From JAHEKD01 sp965215945 (GTDB lineage Bacteria > Pseudomonadota > Gammaproteobacteria > Arenicellales > JAHEKD01), in assembly GCA_965215945.1 (NCBI GenBank), contig CBDCFC010000014.1:161815-225814 (forward strand): a stretch of 64,000 nt of DNA, written 5' to 3'. The translations under genes were made by a program, and so were the position numbers. The stretch's first letter is position 1; every line of letters starts with the position of its first letter. Under the pieces are notes generated by a model. The model ran no database searches. It saw nothing but the letters and a program-made list of their open reading frames with translations, and was not told the origin of the DNA. Below, in pieces: positions 34,262 through 42,880 of this stretch.

Positions 34262-35974
34262 ATGGGTGGTTTCAAAGCGCCTCACGGTGGTGAATTAATT
34301 AATCTTTATCTTGTCGGTGATCAATCAGCACAAGAAAAACAGGCCGCCAGTGATTACCGCAACTGGACATTAACTACCCGCCAGATATGTGACCTGGAGA
34401 TGTTATTAAACGGGGCTTTTTCTCCATTAAATAGTTTCAACTCGCAAGCTGATTACGACGGTATTGTCGAAAATATGCATTTGGCCGACGGGACGCTTTG
34501 GCCGATGCCCATTACCCTGGATATTCCACAAGCATTGGCTGATGAACTATCGGTCGGTGACAGTTTGGCTTTGCGTGACCGTGAGGGTGTGCTGATTGCC
34601 ACTTTACAAATCAATGAGATGTGGAATCCGGATAAGGAAAAGGAAGCTCAAATGGTGTTCGGTAGTAAGGATATCGCTCATCCGGGTGTCGCCTACTTAT
34701 TTGATCGCACAAATGATGTTTATGTAAGTGGAGAACTGAAGGGCATTGCGCCACCTGATCATTATGATTTTCGTCATTTGCGCCATTCACCGGCTGAATT
34801 AAGGGATTATTTTGTCAAAGTGGGTTGGCGTAAAGTAGTCGCCTTTCAAACCCGCAATCCGATGCACAGGGCACACATAGAATTAAACCGCAGAGCCGCT
34901 TCCCAGGCAGAGGCTAATCTTTTAATTCACCCTGTTGTTGGTCAAACCAAACCCGGCGATGTGGATCATTTCACTCGGGTGCGCTGTTATGAACATGCTT
35001 TGAAGCGATTTCCCGAGCAAACGACCATGTTAAGCTTGTTGCCTCTGGCCATGCGTATGGGAGGCCCTAGAGAAGCCGTTTGGCATGCGATTATTCGCAA
35101 GAATTATGGTTGCACCCACTTTATTGTCGGTCGTGATCATGCTGGACCAGGTCAAGATTCTAATGGTGAAGATTTTTATGGCCCCTATGAAGCTCAGGAG
35201 CTGGTCACTCAATTCGAAGATGAACTCGATATTGCCATGGTGCCTTTCCATCACATGGTTTATGTGCCAGAACGGGCTCAATACATACCCGATGAAGAAG
35301 TTAAGTCACCGGATACTAAATTGACTATTTCAGGTACGGAATTTCGTCGGCGTTTACGTGAAGGACTTGAGGTTGAAGAATGGTTTTCCTATCCGGAAGT
35401 TATTGCCGAATTACGCAAGACATTTCCACCGCGTGATCGCCAGGGTTTCACCGTTTTTTTTACCGGACTTTCCGGATCCGGAAAATCGACAGTTGCCAAT
35501 GCCTTGTTGCTTAAGTTAATGGAATTAGGCGGCAGGAATACGACTTTACTGGACGGTGATGTAGTGCGCACCCATTTATCCAGTGAGCTGGGATTCAGTA
35601 AAGAGCACAGGGATTTGAATATTCTACGTATTGGTTACGTGGCGTCTGAGATTACTAAGCATGGCGGTATTGCTATTTGCGCACCCATTGCTCCTTATGC
35701 CAGCACCCGCCGCAAAGTCAGGGAGTTGGTAGAAGCAGGTGGCGGCTTTATTGAAGTTCACGTTTCAACGCCGTTGAAAGTCTGTGAACAACGTGATCGT
35801 AAAGGACTTTACGCACAGGCACGGGCTGGAAAAATCAAGCAGTTTACTGGCATTGATGATCCTTACGAAATACCTGAAAATGCAGAAGTGACCATCGATA
35901 CCTCGGAATTATCCCCGGATTTGGGTGCTCACAGAGTATTAGTCAAGTTAGAAAGTATGGGTTTTATTAAGTGA
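34262..35974 (+). CDS. Bifunctional ATP sulfurylase / APS kinase
   Basis: Sulfate activation in one polypeptide of about 570 residues. The first part is a single-chain ATP sulfurylase with the QTRNPMHRAH and GRDHAGPG motifs; the last 180 residues are APS kinase with Walker A GLSGSGKSTVA, DGDVVRTHLS and ICAPIAPYASTRR. It forms PAPS from sulfate and ATP. The start at 34262 (MGGFKAPHGGELI) suits the family; upstream codons add unrelated residues. The fusion replaces the cysDN/cysC set common in gammaproteobacteria; no cysH is nearby. Confidence 0.92.
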   Translation: MGGFKAPHGGELINLYLVGDQSAQEKQAASDYRNWTLTTRQICDLEMLLNGAFSPLNSFNSQADYDGIVENMHLADGTLWPMPITLDIPQALADELSVGDSLALRDREGVLIATLQINEMWNPDKEKEAQMVFGSKDIAHPGVAYLFDRTNDVYVSGELKGIAPPDHYDFRHLRHSPAELRDYFVKVGWRKVVAFQTRNPMHRAHIELNRRAASQAEANLLIHPVVGQTKPGDVDHFTRVRCYEHALKRFPEQTTMLSLLPLAMRMGGPREAVWHAIIRKNYGCTHFIVGRDHAGPGQDSNGEDFYGPYEAQELVTQFEDELDIAMVPFHHMVYVPERAQYIPDEEVKSPDTKLTISGTEFRRRLREGLEVEEWFSYPEVIAELRKTFPPRDRQGFTVFFTGLSGSGKSTVANALLLKLMELGGRNTTLLDGDVVRTHLSSELGFSKEHRDLNILRIGYVASEITKHGGIAICAPIAPYASTRRKVRELVEAGGGFIEVHVSTPLKVCEQRDRKGLYAQARAGKIKQFTGIDDPYEIPENAEVTIDTSELSPDLGAHRVLVKLESMGFIK

Positions 35975-36295
35975 CCACAAAGTGGTCATCCCGAATTCAT
36001 TCCGGGATCTCCTTGAGTTTTTCGTATATACAAGCGGGGTCACGTTGTGATCTGATCATCCTGAATACTGAATCGAGTTCAGCACAGGCTTGATTCAGGA
36101 TCTCTATGGGAAAGTCGAGTCTGCCTTGGAAACCCTTAGTCTTGATCTAAGACAGTTCCATTTTCCAGTGAAACGGACTCTGCCAGTCTGCTATTTGGAC
36201 GTGTTTATCATTAATGTTGGATTTCTTTGAGCTGCCATGGATTCAAGCAAAATACGATTTGACCTGGATGCCCCCGAGTTTGACTCGGGACCTCC
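35975..36295. repeat. Intergenic stretch with three REP-like palindromes
   Basis: Three palindromes: CATCCCGAATTCATTCCGGG (35987 onward), CTGAATCGAGTTCAGCACAG with a distal partner TTGATTCAGGATCTC, and CCCCCGAGTTTGACTCGGGA near 36271. Each ends with a GATCTC/ACCTCC-like tail. No gene is seen between the convergent sat-cysC and trhO. Confidence 0.55.
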
Positions 36296-37216
36296 TCAAT
36301 CAGAATAAACTTTTCCCATGTGTTCATCGCCACGCTGTTTAGCTAGTTCAATTTGCTTTTGCCGCTCAGTGAAGCGCATTTTTTGATCTTCAGATAAGCT
36401 GTCGTAGCATTTAGGGCAGGATACACCTTTGAGGTATTTGTCGGATTGTTTATCTTGTTCAGAAATAGGCCGCCGGCAGCCGTGACATTGATCAAAATCA
36501 CCAGGTTCTAAGTTATGGTTGACGGTAACACGCTGGTCAAAAACAAAGCATTCTCCTTGCCACAAGCTATCACTTTTATCCACTTCTTCAAGATATTTCA
36601 AGATACCACCTTCAAGGTGATAAACATTTTCAAAACCTTGATCCAATAAGTATGAACTGGCTTTTTCGCAGCGTATCCCGCCGGTACAAAACATGGCTAT
36701 TTTTTTGTGTTTCTTGGGGTCGTAGTTCTTGTGGATGTAGCCAGGAAATTCTCGGAAGTTATTAGTGTTTGGATTGATGGCGCCATCAAATGTGCCGACT
36801 TCGAACTCATAATCGTTACGGGTATCGATCAAAAAAACCTCAGGGTTGCTGATTAATTTGTTCCAATCTTTGGGTTTAACATATTCGCCAACTTTTTTGC
36901 GCGGGTCGACTTCGGATAAGCCGATTGTTACGATTTCTTTTTTTAACCGGACTTTCATTCGATAAAACGGAATTTCATCAGCGTAAGATTGTTTAAAAGC
37001 GATGTCTGCTAAACGCTCATCTTGAGAAAAATAATCTAATAGTGCTTGAGTCGCATCAGCACTACCCGCTACAGTACCGTTGATTCCCTCGTGGGCCAAC
37101 AACAGTGTGCCTTTCATGCCATTCTTATTACAGAGCTCCAAAAGCGGCTGCTTGAGTGCTTGGTGATCCTCAAGTTCAACAAATTTATACAACGCTGTGA
37201 TAACGATAGATTGCAT
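36296..37216 (-). CDS. trhO: tRNA uridine-34 hydroxylase (rhodanese-domain, YceA type)
   Basis: 306 residues. An N-terminal ferredoxin-like domain (TLLLAHEGINGTVAG) is followed by a rhodanese domain with the active-site Cys in MFCTGGIRCEKASSYLLDQG and a C-terminal zinc-binding CHGCRRP...CPKC. TrhO catalyses oxygen-dependent hydroxylation of U34 in tRNA during cmo5U-type modification. Full length. It is divergent from the universal stress gene, sharing the region with the FNR-type box. Confidence 0.92.
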   Translation of the reverse strand: MQSIVITALYKFVELEDHQALKQPLLELCNKNGMKGTLLLAHEGINGTVAGSADATQALLDYFSQDERLADIAFKQSYADEIPFYRMKVRLKKEIVTIGLSEVDPRKKVGEYVKPKDWNKLISNPEVFLIDTRNDYEFEVGTFDGAINPNTNNFREFPGYIHKNYDPKKHKKIAMFCTGGIRCEKASSYLLDQGFENVYHLEGGILKYLEEVDKSDSLWQGECFVFDQRVTVNHNLEPGDFDQCHGCRRPISEQDKQSDKYLKGVSCPKCYDSLSEDQKMRFTERQKQIELAKQRGDEHMGKVYSD

Positions 37217-37286
37217 CTTGAAAGTTCAAGGGTTACTTGGATGGACGATTTTACTCTTATTTTTTGCCATTTTGAATTGACTGCAT

Positions 37287-37306
37287 GGCGTTGACTTAAG
37301 TCAACG
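37287..37306. promoter_or_regulatory. FNR/ANR-type operator (TTGAC-N4-GTCAA in a 20-bp palindrome)
   Basis: GCGTTGACTTAAGTCAACGC is a perfect 20-bp palindrome whose core TTGAC-TTAA-GTCAA fits the FNR/ANR/DNR family consensus TTGAY-N4-RTCAA. Its centre (37296.5) is 41.5 bases before the start site predicted from the TATAAT at 37328-37333, the standard class II activator position. Confidence 0.65.
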
Positions 37307-37327
37307 CAAATTCAAACAGCATTTTGT

Positions 37328-37333
37328 TATAAT
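37328..37333 (+). promoter_or_regulatory. -10 element of the universal stress gene
   Basis: Perfect TATAAT with no matching -35 hexamer at the expected place, consistent with dependence on the upstream activator box. Predicted start near 37338. Confidence 0.6.
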
Positions 37334-37376
37334 TGCGCAAGGACATTTGCAATACAACTAAGTAGAGGATTATCGC

Positions 37377-37805
37377 GTGTATAAAAAAATTCTTTTGCCT
37401 TTGGATTTAGGTAACGTAAAAAGCCAGCGTAAAGCGGTCAAAACAGCTGTAGAAATGGCTCAGACTTTTAATTCAACTTTGCATATCATGACCGTTGTGC
37501 CCGATTTTGGCATGAGCATCGTTGGATCTTATTTTCCAGAAGATCACGAGCAAACCATGATCTCAGAAGCCAAAGATCAACTAGCCGCCTTTGTGGCAAA
37601 AAATATTCCGGAATCAATTCGAAAGAAAGAAATTGTTGCTCATGGCACTATCTACAGTGAAATTCTTGACTATGCCAATAAATCCAAGGCAAATTTAATC
37701 GTCATGGCTTCACACCGGCCAGAATTGAAAGATTATTTGGTTGGTCCGAATGCATCTCGAGTTGTTAGGCATGCTAATTGTTCAACTATGGTGGTTCGAC
37801 CCTAA
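37377..37805 (+). CDS. Universal stress protein (UspA family)
   Basis: 142 residues of the adenine-nucleotide alpha-hydrolase-like fold. It begins KKILLPLDLG and ends with the UspA signature LIVMASHRPELKDYLVGPNASRVVRHANCSTMVVRP (its phosphate-binding Gly-x-x-Ser part is GPNAS). The start is GTG with AGAGGA upstream. Control by an oxygen-responsive FNR/ANR regulator is suggested by the operator; in Pseudomonas some Usp genes are ANR-dependent and serve anaerobic survival. Confidence 0.88.
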   Translation: MYKKILLPLDLGNVKSQRKAVKTAVEMAQTFNSTLHIMTVVPDFGMSIVGSYFPEDHEQTMISEAKDQLAAFVAKNIPESIRKKEIVAHGTIYSEILDYANKSKANLIVMASHRPELKDYLVGPNASRVVRHANCSTMVVRP

Positions 37806-37830
37806 AGATTTACCTGAATCTTATAAAAAC

Positions 37831-37866
37831 AAAGGGGACGTAGCCAAGGCAACGTCCCCTTTATTA
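37831..37866 (+). terminator. Terminator after the universal stress gene
   Basis: AAAGGGGACGT (37831-37841) pairs with ACGTCCCCTTT (37852-37862), followed by ATTAT. The flanks are A-rich on one side and T-rich on the other, so it may work in both directions. Confidence 0.7.
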
Positions 37867-37867
37867 T

Positions 37868-38030
37868 CGTTCGCGTAAGCGACAGAATACCACGGGCTTG
37901 CCCGTGGATGAATGAGTGTATATAGATTAAACATCGAATCTACCATAGGCTAGTATAGGTTCGATGTTGATCGGATCAGCCCAAAGGGCTGTTGCGATAA
38001 GCACCCCGGGTTTACCCGGGGGAATCTATT
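37868..38030. repeat. Mosaic dispersed repeat, copy 2 (compact)
   Basis: About 160 bases matching the inverted copy at 4926-5277 in order, without its two extra segments. It contains small palindromes: CCACGGGCTTGCCCGTGG, CATCGAA...TTCGATG, GCCCAAAGGGC and CCCCGGGTTTACCCGGGG. It lies between the Usp terminator and the end of lysA. No coding content. Confidence 0.7.
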
Positions 38031-38038
38031 GATGATTT

Positions 38039-39301
38039 TTAGTTTTCTAAAAATTCTGGGATGATTTCTTTGTCAAACAAATCGTTATAAGTTTCTCGTT
38101 CACGAATAACGTGAAAATTATTCCCATCGACTAACACTTCAGCTGGCCTAGGTCGGCTATTGTAGTTGGAAGCCATGCTCATACAATAAGCACCTGCACC
38201 TTGCACAGCGATTAAATCACTTTGTTCAATTGCCAGTCTGCGGTTTTTGCCGAGAAAATCTGCCGATTCGCAGACTGGGCCGACCACATCATATTCTCGT
38301 GCGAGCTTAGTCTCATCCGGCTCAACTTCGCAGATGTTCATCCATGCTTTATAAAGTGCGGGGCGAAGTAGATCGTTCATCGCTGCATCGACAACGGCAA
38401 AATGTTTTTCGTTGTTAGTTTTTAAATATTCAACTTTTGTTACCAGCATACCCGCATTGCCAATAATGGAACGACCGGGTTCAATTGAAATATTCAGATG
38501 ACGGTGATTTTGATCCACAATAGTTATCAGAGCATCAACATAATCTTCAAATGATGGTGGATTTTCGTCCTGATAACAAATGCCGAGACCTCCCCCCATA
38601 TCTAGATTATTAATTTCAATACCGACTTCGGCAAGTTGGTCTATTAGCTGTAATACTTTTTTCACCGCTTCTAACAGCGGTTCCAGGGTGATGATTTGTG
38701 AGCCGATGTGACAAGCAATACCAAAGGTGCTGATGTTTGGCATATCTTGTATTTGCTGGTAAAGCTTGAAAGCTGTGCCGTTATTAACACCAAATTTGTT
38801 TTCCTTAAGACCCGTTGATATGTATTCGTGGGTTTTGGCGTCAACATCTGGATTAACCCTGATAGCTACTTTGGCAATAGTATCTAATTCAGCTGCGATT
38901 CGCTGTAGGCGATCAAGTTCTGCTGCCGATTCAATATTGATAGAAAACAGGTTGTGTTTTATTGCCAACTTTAGTTCCGCCGTACTTTTACCCACGCCTG
39001 AGAAAACAATATTTTTTGCAGCAGTTACTTTCAATGCGCGTGTTAATTCGCCGCCTGAAACGACATCAAAGCCAGCTCCCAAGCTATTCAAATATGCCAG
39101 TAGGCCTAAATTTGGGTTGGCCTTAACCGCATAATGAATATGATGCTGACGTTCGCCAAAAGCATTTTTTAGTGCTAAGAAGTTATCTTTTATGCCTTGT
39201 GCAGAATAAACATAAAACGGAGTGCCGACTTGTTTTGCAATATCCACAATCCCTGTGTCAGAAGCATAGAGATTGCCTTGTTTGTATTCAAAGCCGTCCA
39301 T
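38039..39301 (-). CDS. lysA: Diaminopimelate decarboxylase
   Basis: PLP enzyme making L-lysine from meso-diaminopimelate. The PLP lysine is in IHYAVKANPN, the glycine loop in NLDMGGGLGI, EPGRSI and GPVCESADFL (active-site Cys from the other subunit) are present; 420 residues. It follows lptM by 29 bases. The usual next gene dapF is missing here; a dispersed repeat and the Usp gene occupy that place. Confidence 0.96.
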   Translation of the reverse strand: MDGFEYKQGNLYASDTGIVDIAKQVGTPFYVYSAQGIKDNFLALKNAFGERQHHIHYAVKANPNLGLLAYLNSLGAGFDVVSGGELTRALKVTAAKNIVFSGVGKSTAELKLAIKHNLFSINIESAAELDRLQRIAAELDTIAKVAIRVNPDVDAKTHEYISTGLKENKFGVNNGTAFKLYQQIQDMPNISTFGIACHIGSQIITLEPLLEAVKKVLQLIDQLAEVGIEINNLDMGGGLGICYQDENPPSFEDYVDALITIVDQNHRHLNISIEPGRSIIGNAGMLVTKVEYLKTNNEKHFAVVDAAMNDLLRPALYKAWMNICEVEPDETKLAREYDVVGPVCESADFLGKNRRLAIEQSDLIAVQGAGAYCMSMASNYNSRPRPAEVLVDGNNFHVIRERETYNDLFDKEIIPEFLEN

Positions 39302-39330
39302 CTTGTGAGTTGAAAAAGAACAGGTGTCGC

Positions 39331-39474
39331 TTAGTAGCGCTTGTAATAACCTTCCAAGCGCTCGCTGGAGGAACGCTCGGGCTCATCAGGCACGTAAAGG
39401 GGGCCCTTCTGGCCGCATCCTGACAAGGCGATCAGAAAAATTCCTGTCACGAGTGTGTTGATTAACAGTTTCAT
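39331..39474 (-). CDS. lptM: LPS-assembly lipoprotein LptM (YifL)
   Basis: A 47-residue lipoprotein. MKLLINTLVTGIFLIALSGC is a lipoprotein signal ending in the lipobox LSGC (Cys20), followed by GQKGPLYVPDEP, the near-invariant LptM signature. It acts at the outer membrane with LptD during disulfide maturation. Position directly before lysA is the conserved arrangement. Confidence 0.9.
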   Translation of the reverse strand: MKLLINTLVTGIFLIALSGCGQKGPLYVPDEPERSSSERLEGYYKRY

Positions 39475-39540
39475 TACTTAAGATTATAGTCTGTGTTGAA
39501 ATTAGATTGTAGCGGGTTTTTAGTTAAACTCAATAATATT

Positions 39541-40923
39541 TCAGTCCTGTAATCGCTTCCTAGCTTTTGTTACGGCTTGTTTTACCTGGTTGGGTGCTGT
39601 TCCGCCAATGTGATCGCGGCTGTTAATTGAACCTTCTAAGGTCAGGTATTCAAATACATCGTCTTCAATTAATGAGCTGAACTCTTGCAACTTTTCGATG
39701 CTGAGTTTGCTCAGTTGCATACTGTTGTCAACACAATAACTTACTACCTTGCCAACAATTTCGTGCGCATCACGAAAAGGGATTTGTTTTTTGGCTAAAT
39801 AATCAGCAAGATCAGTTGCTGTTGAGAAACCATCGCTGGCCGCTATATGCATATTTTCTTTATTGATTGCAATCTGGGTCAGCATGCGAGTCAAAATATT
39901 CACGCAGGATAATGCAGTATCCGCGCTGTCAAACAAAGGTTCCTTATCCTCCTGATTGTCGCGGTTATAGGTGAGCGGTTGGCCTTTCATTAACATCAGC
40001 AATTGAGTTTGATTGCCGAGCAGCCTGGCCGATTTACCACGCAATAGCTCCGCCACATCCGGATTTTTCTTCTGCGGCATGATGCTGGAACCTGTACAAA
40101 AGGCATCGCCCAGATCAACAAACTTGAATTTGTCTGAAGACCAGATCACCATCTCTTCGGCCATACGTGAAATATGTATGCCGAGAATGGCTGTGTTGGC
40201 ACAAAATTCAAGGACAAAGTCTCTATCTGAAACGCTGTCCTGCGAATTATCACTAGGCCGATCGAAACCTAGCGATTCTGCAGTTTGCTCTCTATTAATA
40301 GGATAAGTGGTTCCAGCCAGAGCGGCTGCACCAAGCGGCGAAATGTTTATTCTGACTCGGCTATCAATTAATCGCTGTCTGTCTCGCTCAAGCATTTGTT
40401 CCCAAGCTAGCATATGGTGGCCGAAAGTGACCGGTTGTGCAGCTTGCAGGTGTGTATAGCCAGGCATGATGGTATCAAAGTGCTGCTCGGCAAGATCAAT
40501 CAACACAGTTTGTAAAATTTTAAGTTCTTTGATCAGGTTATCGACGACATCTCTAACGTAAAGGCGCATATCCGTGGCAATTTGATCATTTCGTGATCGA
40601 CCAGTGTGCAGCTTTTTACCCGTTTCACCAATCAGGGCAGTCAAATTTGCCTCAATATTCATGTGTACATCTTCCAGCTCATCTCGCCAACTGAAGTTAC
40701 CGGATTCTATATCTTTTCGGATCTGATCTAACCCATTGCAAATTTGTTTTGCATCTTGCTTAGAGATAATCCTACAATCAGCAAGCATTTGTGCATGGGC
40801 AATCGAACCCTGAATATCATATAAAGCTAATCTTCGGTCAAAATGTACCGACGCCGTAAATTTTTCAACCATCTTGTCAGTTGCGGCCGAGAAGCGGCCA
40901 CCCCAAAGTTTTTGATTGCTCAT
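39541..40923 (-). CDS. argH: Argininosuccinate lyase
   Basis: Last step of arginine synthesis, splitting argininosuccinate to arginine and fumarate. The 460-residue protein opens MSNQKLWGGRFSA and has HTGRSRNDQIATDMRL and the fumarase/lyase signature GSSIMPQKKNPDVAELLRG. Full length. Divergent from hemC. The other late arginine genes argF and argG are about 12 kb away in the same window. Confidence 0.96.
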   Translation of the reverse strand: MSNQKLWGGRFSAATDKMVEKFTASVHFDRRLALYDIQGSIAHAQMLADCRIISKQDAKQICNGLDQIRKDIESGNFSWRDELEDVHMNIEANLTALIGETGKKLHTGRSRNDQIATDMRLYVRDVVDNLIKELKILQTVLIDLAEQHFDTIMPGYTHLQAAQPVTFGHHMLAWEQMLERDRQRLIDSRVRINISPLGAAALAGTTYPINREQTAESLGFDRPSDNSQDSVSDRDFVLEFCANTAILGIHISRMAEEMVIWSSDKFKFVDLGDAFCTGSSIMPQKKNPDVAELLRGKSARLLGNQTQLLMLMKGQPLTYNRDNQEDKEPLFDSADTALSCVNILTRMLTQIAINKENMHIAASDGFSTATDLADYLAKKQIPFRDAHEIVGKVVSYCVDNSMQLSKLSIEKLQEFSSLIEDDVFEYLTLEGSINSRDHIGGTAPNQVKQAVTKARKRLQD

Positions 40924-41047
40924 GTAAGATGTACAATAATTTAAAAAACTTAGATTAACAGAGATAATCTATTTATTGAAGAATATCCTCATTACCAGTC
41001 AAAAATGGTTTATAAATACGCACCATTAGATTAAAGCTTTTTATATT

Positions 41048-41990
41048 GTGACCGTAATCAAAATTGGAACTCGCAAAAGCCAACTCGCTCAATGGCAGGC
41101 AAATCATGTTGCCAAGCTATTGAGAGCAACCCATCCTGAGTTAAAGGTCGAGCTAATCAAAATTACCACATCCGGTGATAAGTTTATCGATGCACCATTG
41201 TCACAGGCTGGTGGTAAAGGTCTGTTCCTAAAGGAATTAGAACAAGCACTTTATGACAATAAAATTGATTTGGCTGTGCATTCGATGAAAGACGTCACGG
41301 TTACTTTACCTGACGGCCTTCATATTGGGGCAATCCTAAAGCGTCACGATGTTAGGGATGCATTAATTTCAACTAATGATATTGTTCTGGGTCAATTAAA
41401 AGAAAACTCGATTGTGGGTACTTGCAGTTTGCGGCGCCAATGTTTCATCAATTACCATTACCCACATTTACAAGTAAAAAACATCCGCGGTAACGTTGAT
41501 ACTCGTTTAGCAAAGCTTGATGCTGGGGATTTTGATGCAATTATTCTTGCCGCAGCTGGTTTAGAGCGACTCGGGCTTGAGCAAAGAGTATCGCAATATT
41601 TGCCCGAGGACATGTTTATCCCGGCTGTGGGTCAAGGTGCGATTGGCATTGAGTGTCGTAGTGATGATCAACAGATTAATGATTACATTGCTTGTTTGAA
41701 TGATTTAACAACTAATCAATGTGTTAGTGCTGAGCGAGTTGTTAATGAAAAGCTACAGGGGGGGTGCCATATGCCAATCGCAGTTTATGCCAGCATTAAT
41801 GAGCATAATTTACAGATGTTTGCGTTTGTTGGCTTGCCAGATGGTTCAGAAATTGTTTCAGTTAGACATGAGCTTGCACATGATAATCTTTCCAGTATAA
41901 AATCCTGAGTTGGCAGGAGAACAAATGACTGATAAATTAATTGCCGCAGGAGCAAAGAAAATAATCGAGTATCTAAATGGTAGAACTTAA
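41048..41990 (+). CDS. hemC: Porphobilinogen deaminase (frame break near C-terminus)
   Basis: Assembles four porphobilinogens into hydroxymethylbilane. It starts (GTG) with VIKIGTRKSQLAQWQA and has HSMKDV, LRRQ, the dipyrromethane-binding Cys in LQGGCHMPIAVYA. The frame stops at 41908, about 27 residues short. The missing end (PELAGEQMTDKLIAAGAKKI) is encoded immediately downstream one frame over, ending 41990. Removing one A from the run of four near 41898 joins them. As the gene is normally essential, a sequence error is likely. It overlaps hemD. Confidence 0.92.
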
Positions 41991-42790
41991 TCAATATCGT
42001 GTTTTAGTGACCCGACCTGAGGAGCAGGCCGGACATTTTCTGGAGATGATAGAGGCTAACAATGGAACGGCAATCAATTTTCCAACCATCGCTATTGCTG
42101 CCAGCCCATTAACCGAAAAAGCAAAACAGTTACTAAAGAACTTATCGCAAATTAATATAGTGATTTTTGTGAGTGTGAATGCTGTTGAATATGGATTGCT
42201 AGCACTTAAGTCTTTGAAAATTAAATTTCCGGAAACATTGATTGTTGCCGCTGTTGGTCAGGCTACCGCAGAAGTGTTAACGGCAAAAAAAATTCAAGTC
42301 GATATTGTTCCGGATGATAAATTTTTCCAGCGAAGGATTATTAGCCACCCCAGAACTTGAAGAGGTTACCGGTGAAAACATTTTGATTTTCAGAGGCCAA
42401 TATGGGCGCGAATTATTATCAGCCGAATTGACCAGACGTCATGCAAATGTTGAGAGTATTGAATGCTATCAACGAGTCGTGCCTAAGTTTAATGTCAATC
42501 CGGTTGTCAAGGACTTGAAGGCAGGAAAAATCGATGCGGTTACTGTAACCAGTGCAACAGGCGTGCAAAATCTGTTTGATATGTTAGGGAAAAATAGAGA
42601 TCTGCTGTTGAGCGTTCCGTTCGTGGTTGCCAGTCGACGAATCGCTGAAGTTTGTGAGAATTTCGAAATAAAAAAAATCAGTATTGCTGACAACGCAGGT
42701 GATAAGGCCATGTTACAGACACTTTCAGATCTGGCCAATCAGGAAGAGGACCCGGAAATCGATGAAGATGAGGAAGAAGAAATAGCATAA
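41977..42790 (+). CDS. hemD: Uroporphyrinogen-III synthase (frame break)
   Basis: Closes and inverts hydroxymethylbilane to uroporphyrinogen III. The first frame has VLVTRPEEQAGHF and VAAVGQATAEVL; after VPDD the continuing sequence KFSSEGLLATPELEEV lies in another frame. The run TTTTT at about 42322-42326 with one T removed joins the two into roughly 270 residues. The second half has IFRGQYGRELL and VTVTSATGVQNL as expected. Likely intact in the cell. The tail is acidic. It is followed by hemX. Confidence 0.9.
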
Positions 42791-42880
42791 TTCTTAGTGT
42801 TTTTTGTCAGTGACGAGGCTGAATGTTAAAGTAAGCATCCTGACGGGGAAGATTAGAGCATAACAGGTGATTAATATATT

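Noticed and set aside
41036..41050. Leaderless hemC, from TATATT adjacent to its GTG
   Set aside because: The -10-like element directly abuts the start codon, so transcription would begin inside the gene; more likely a chance match.
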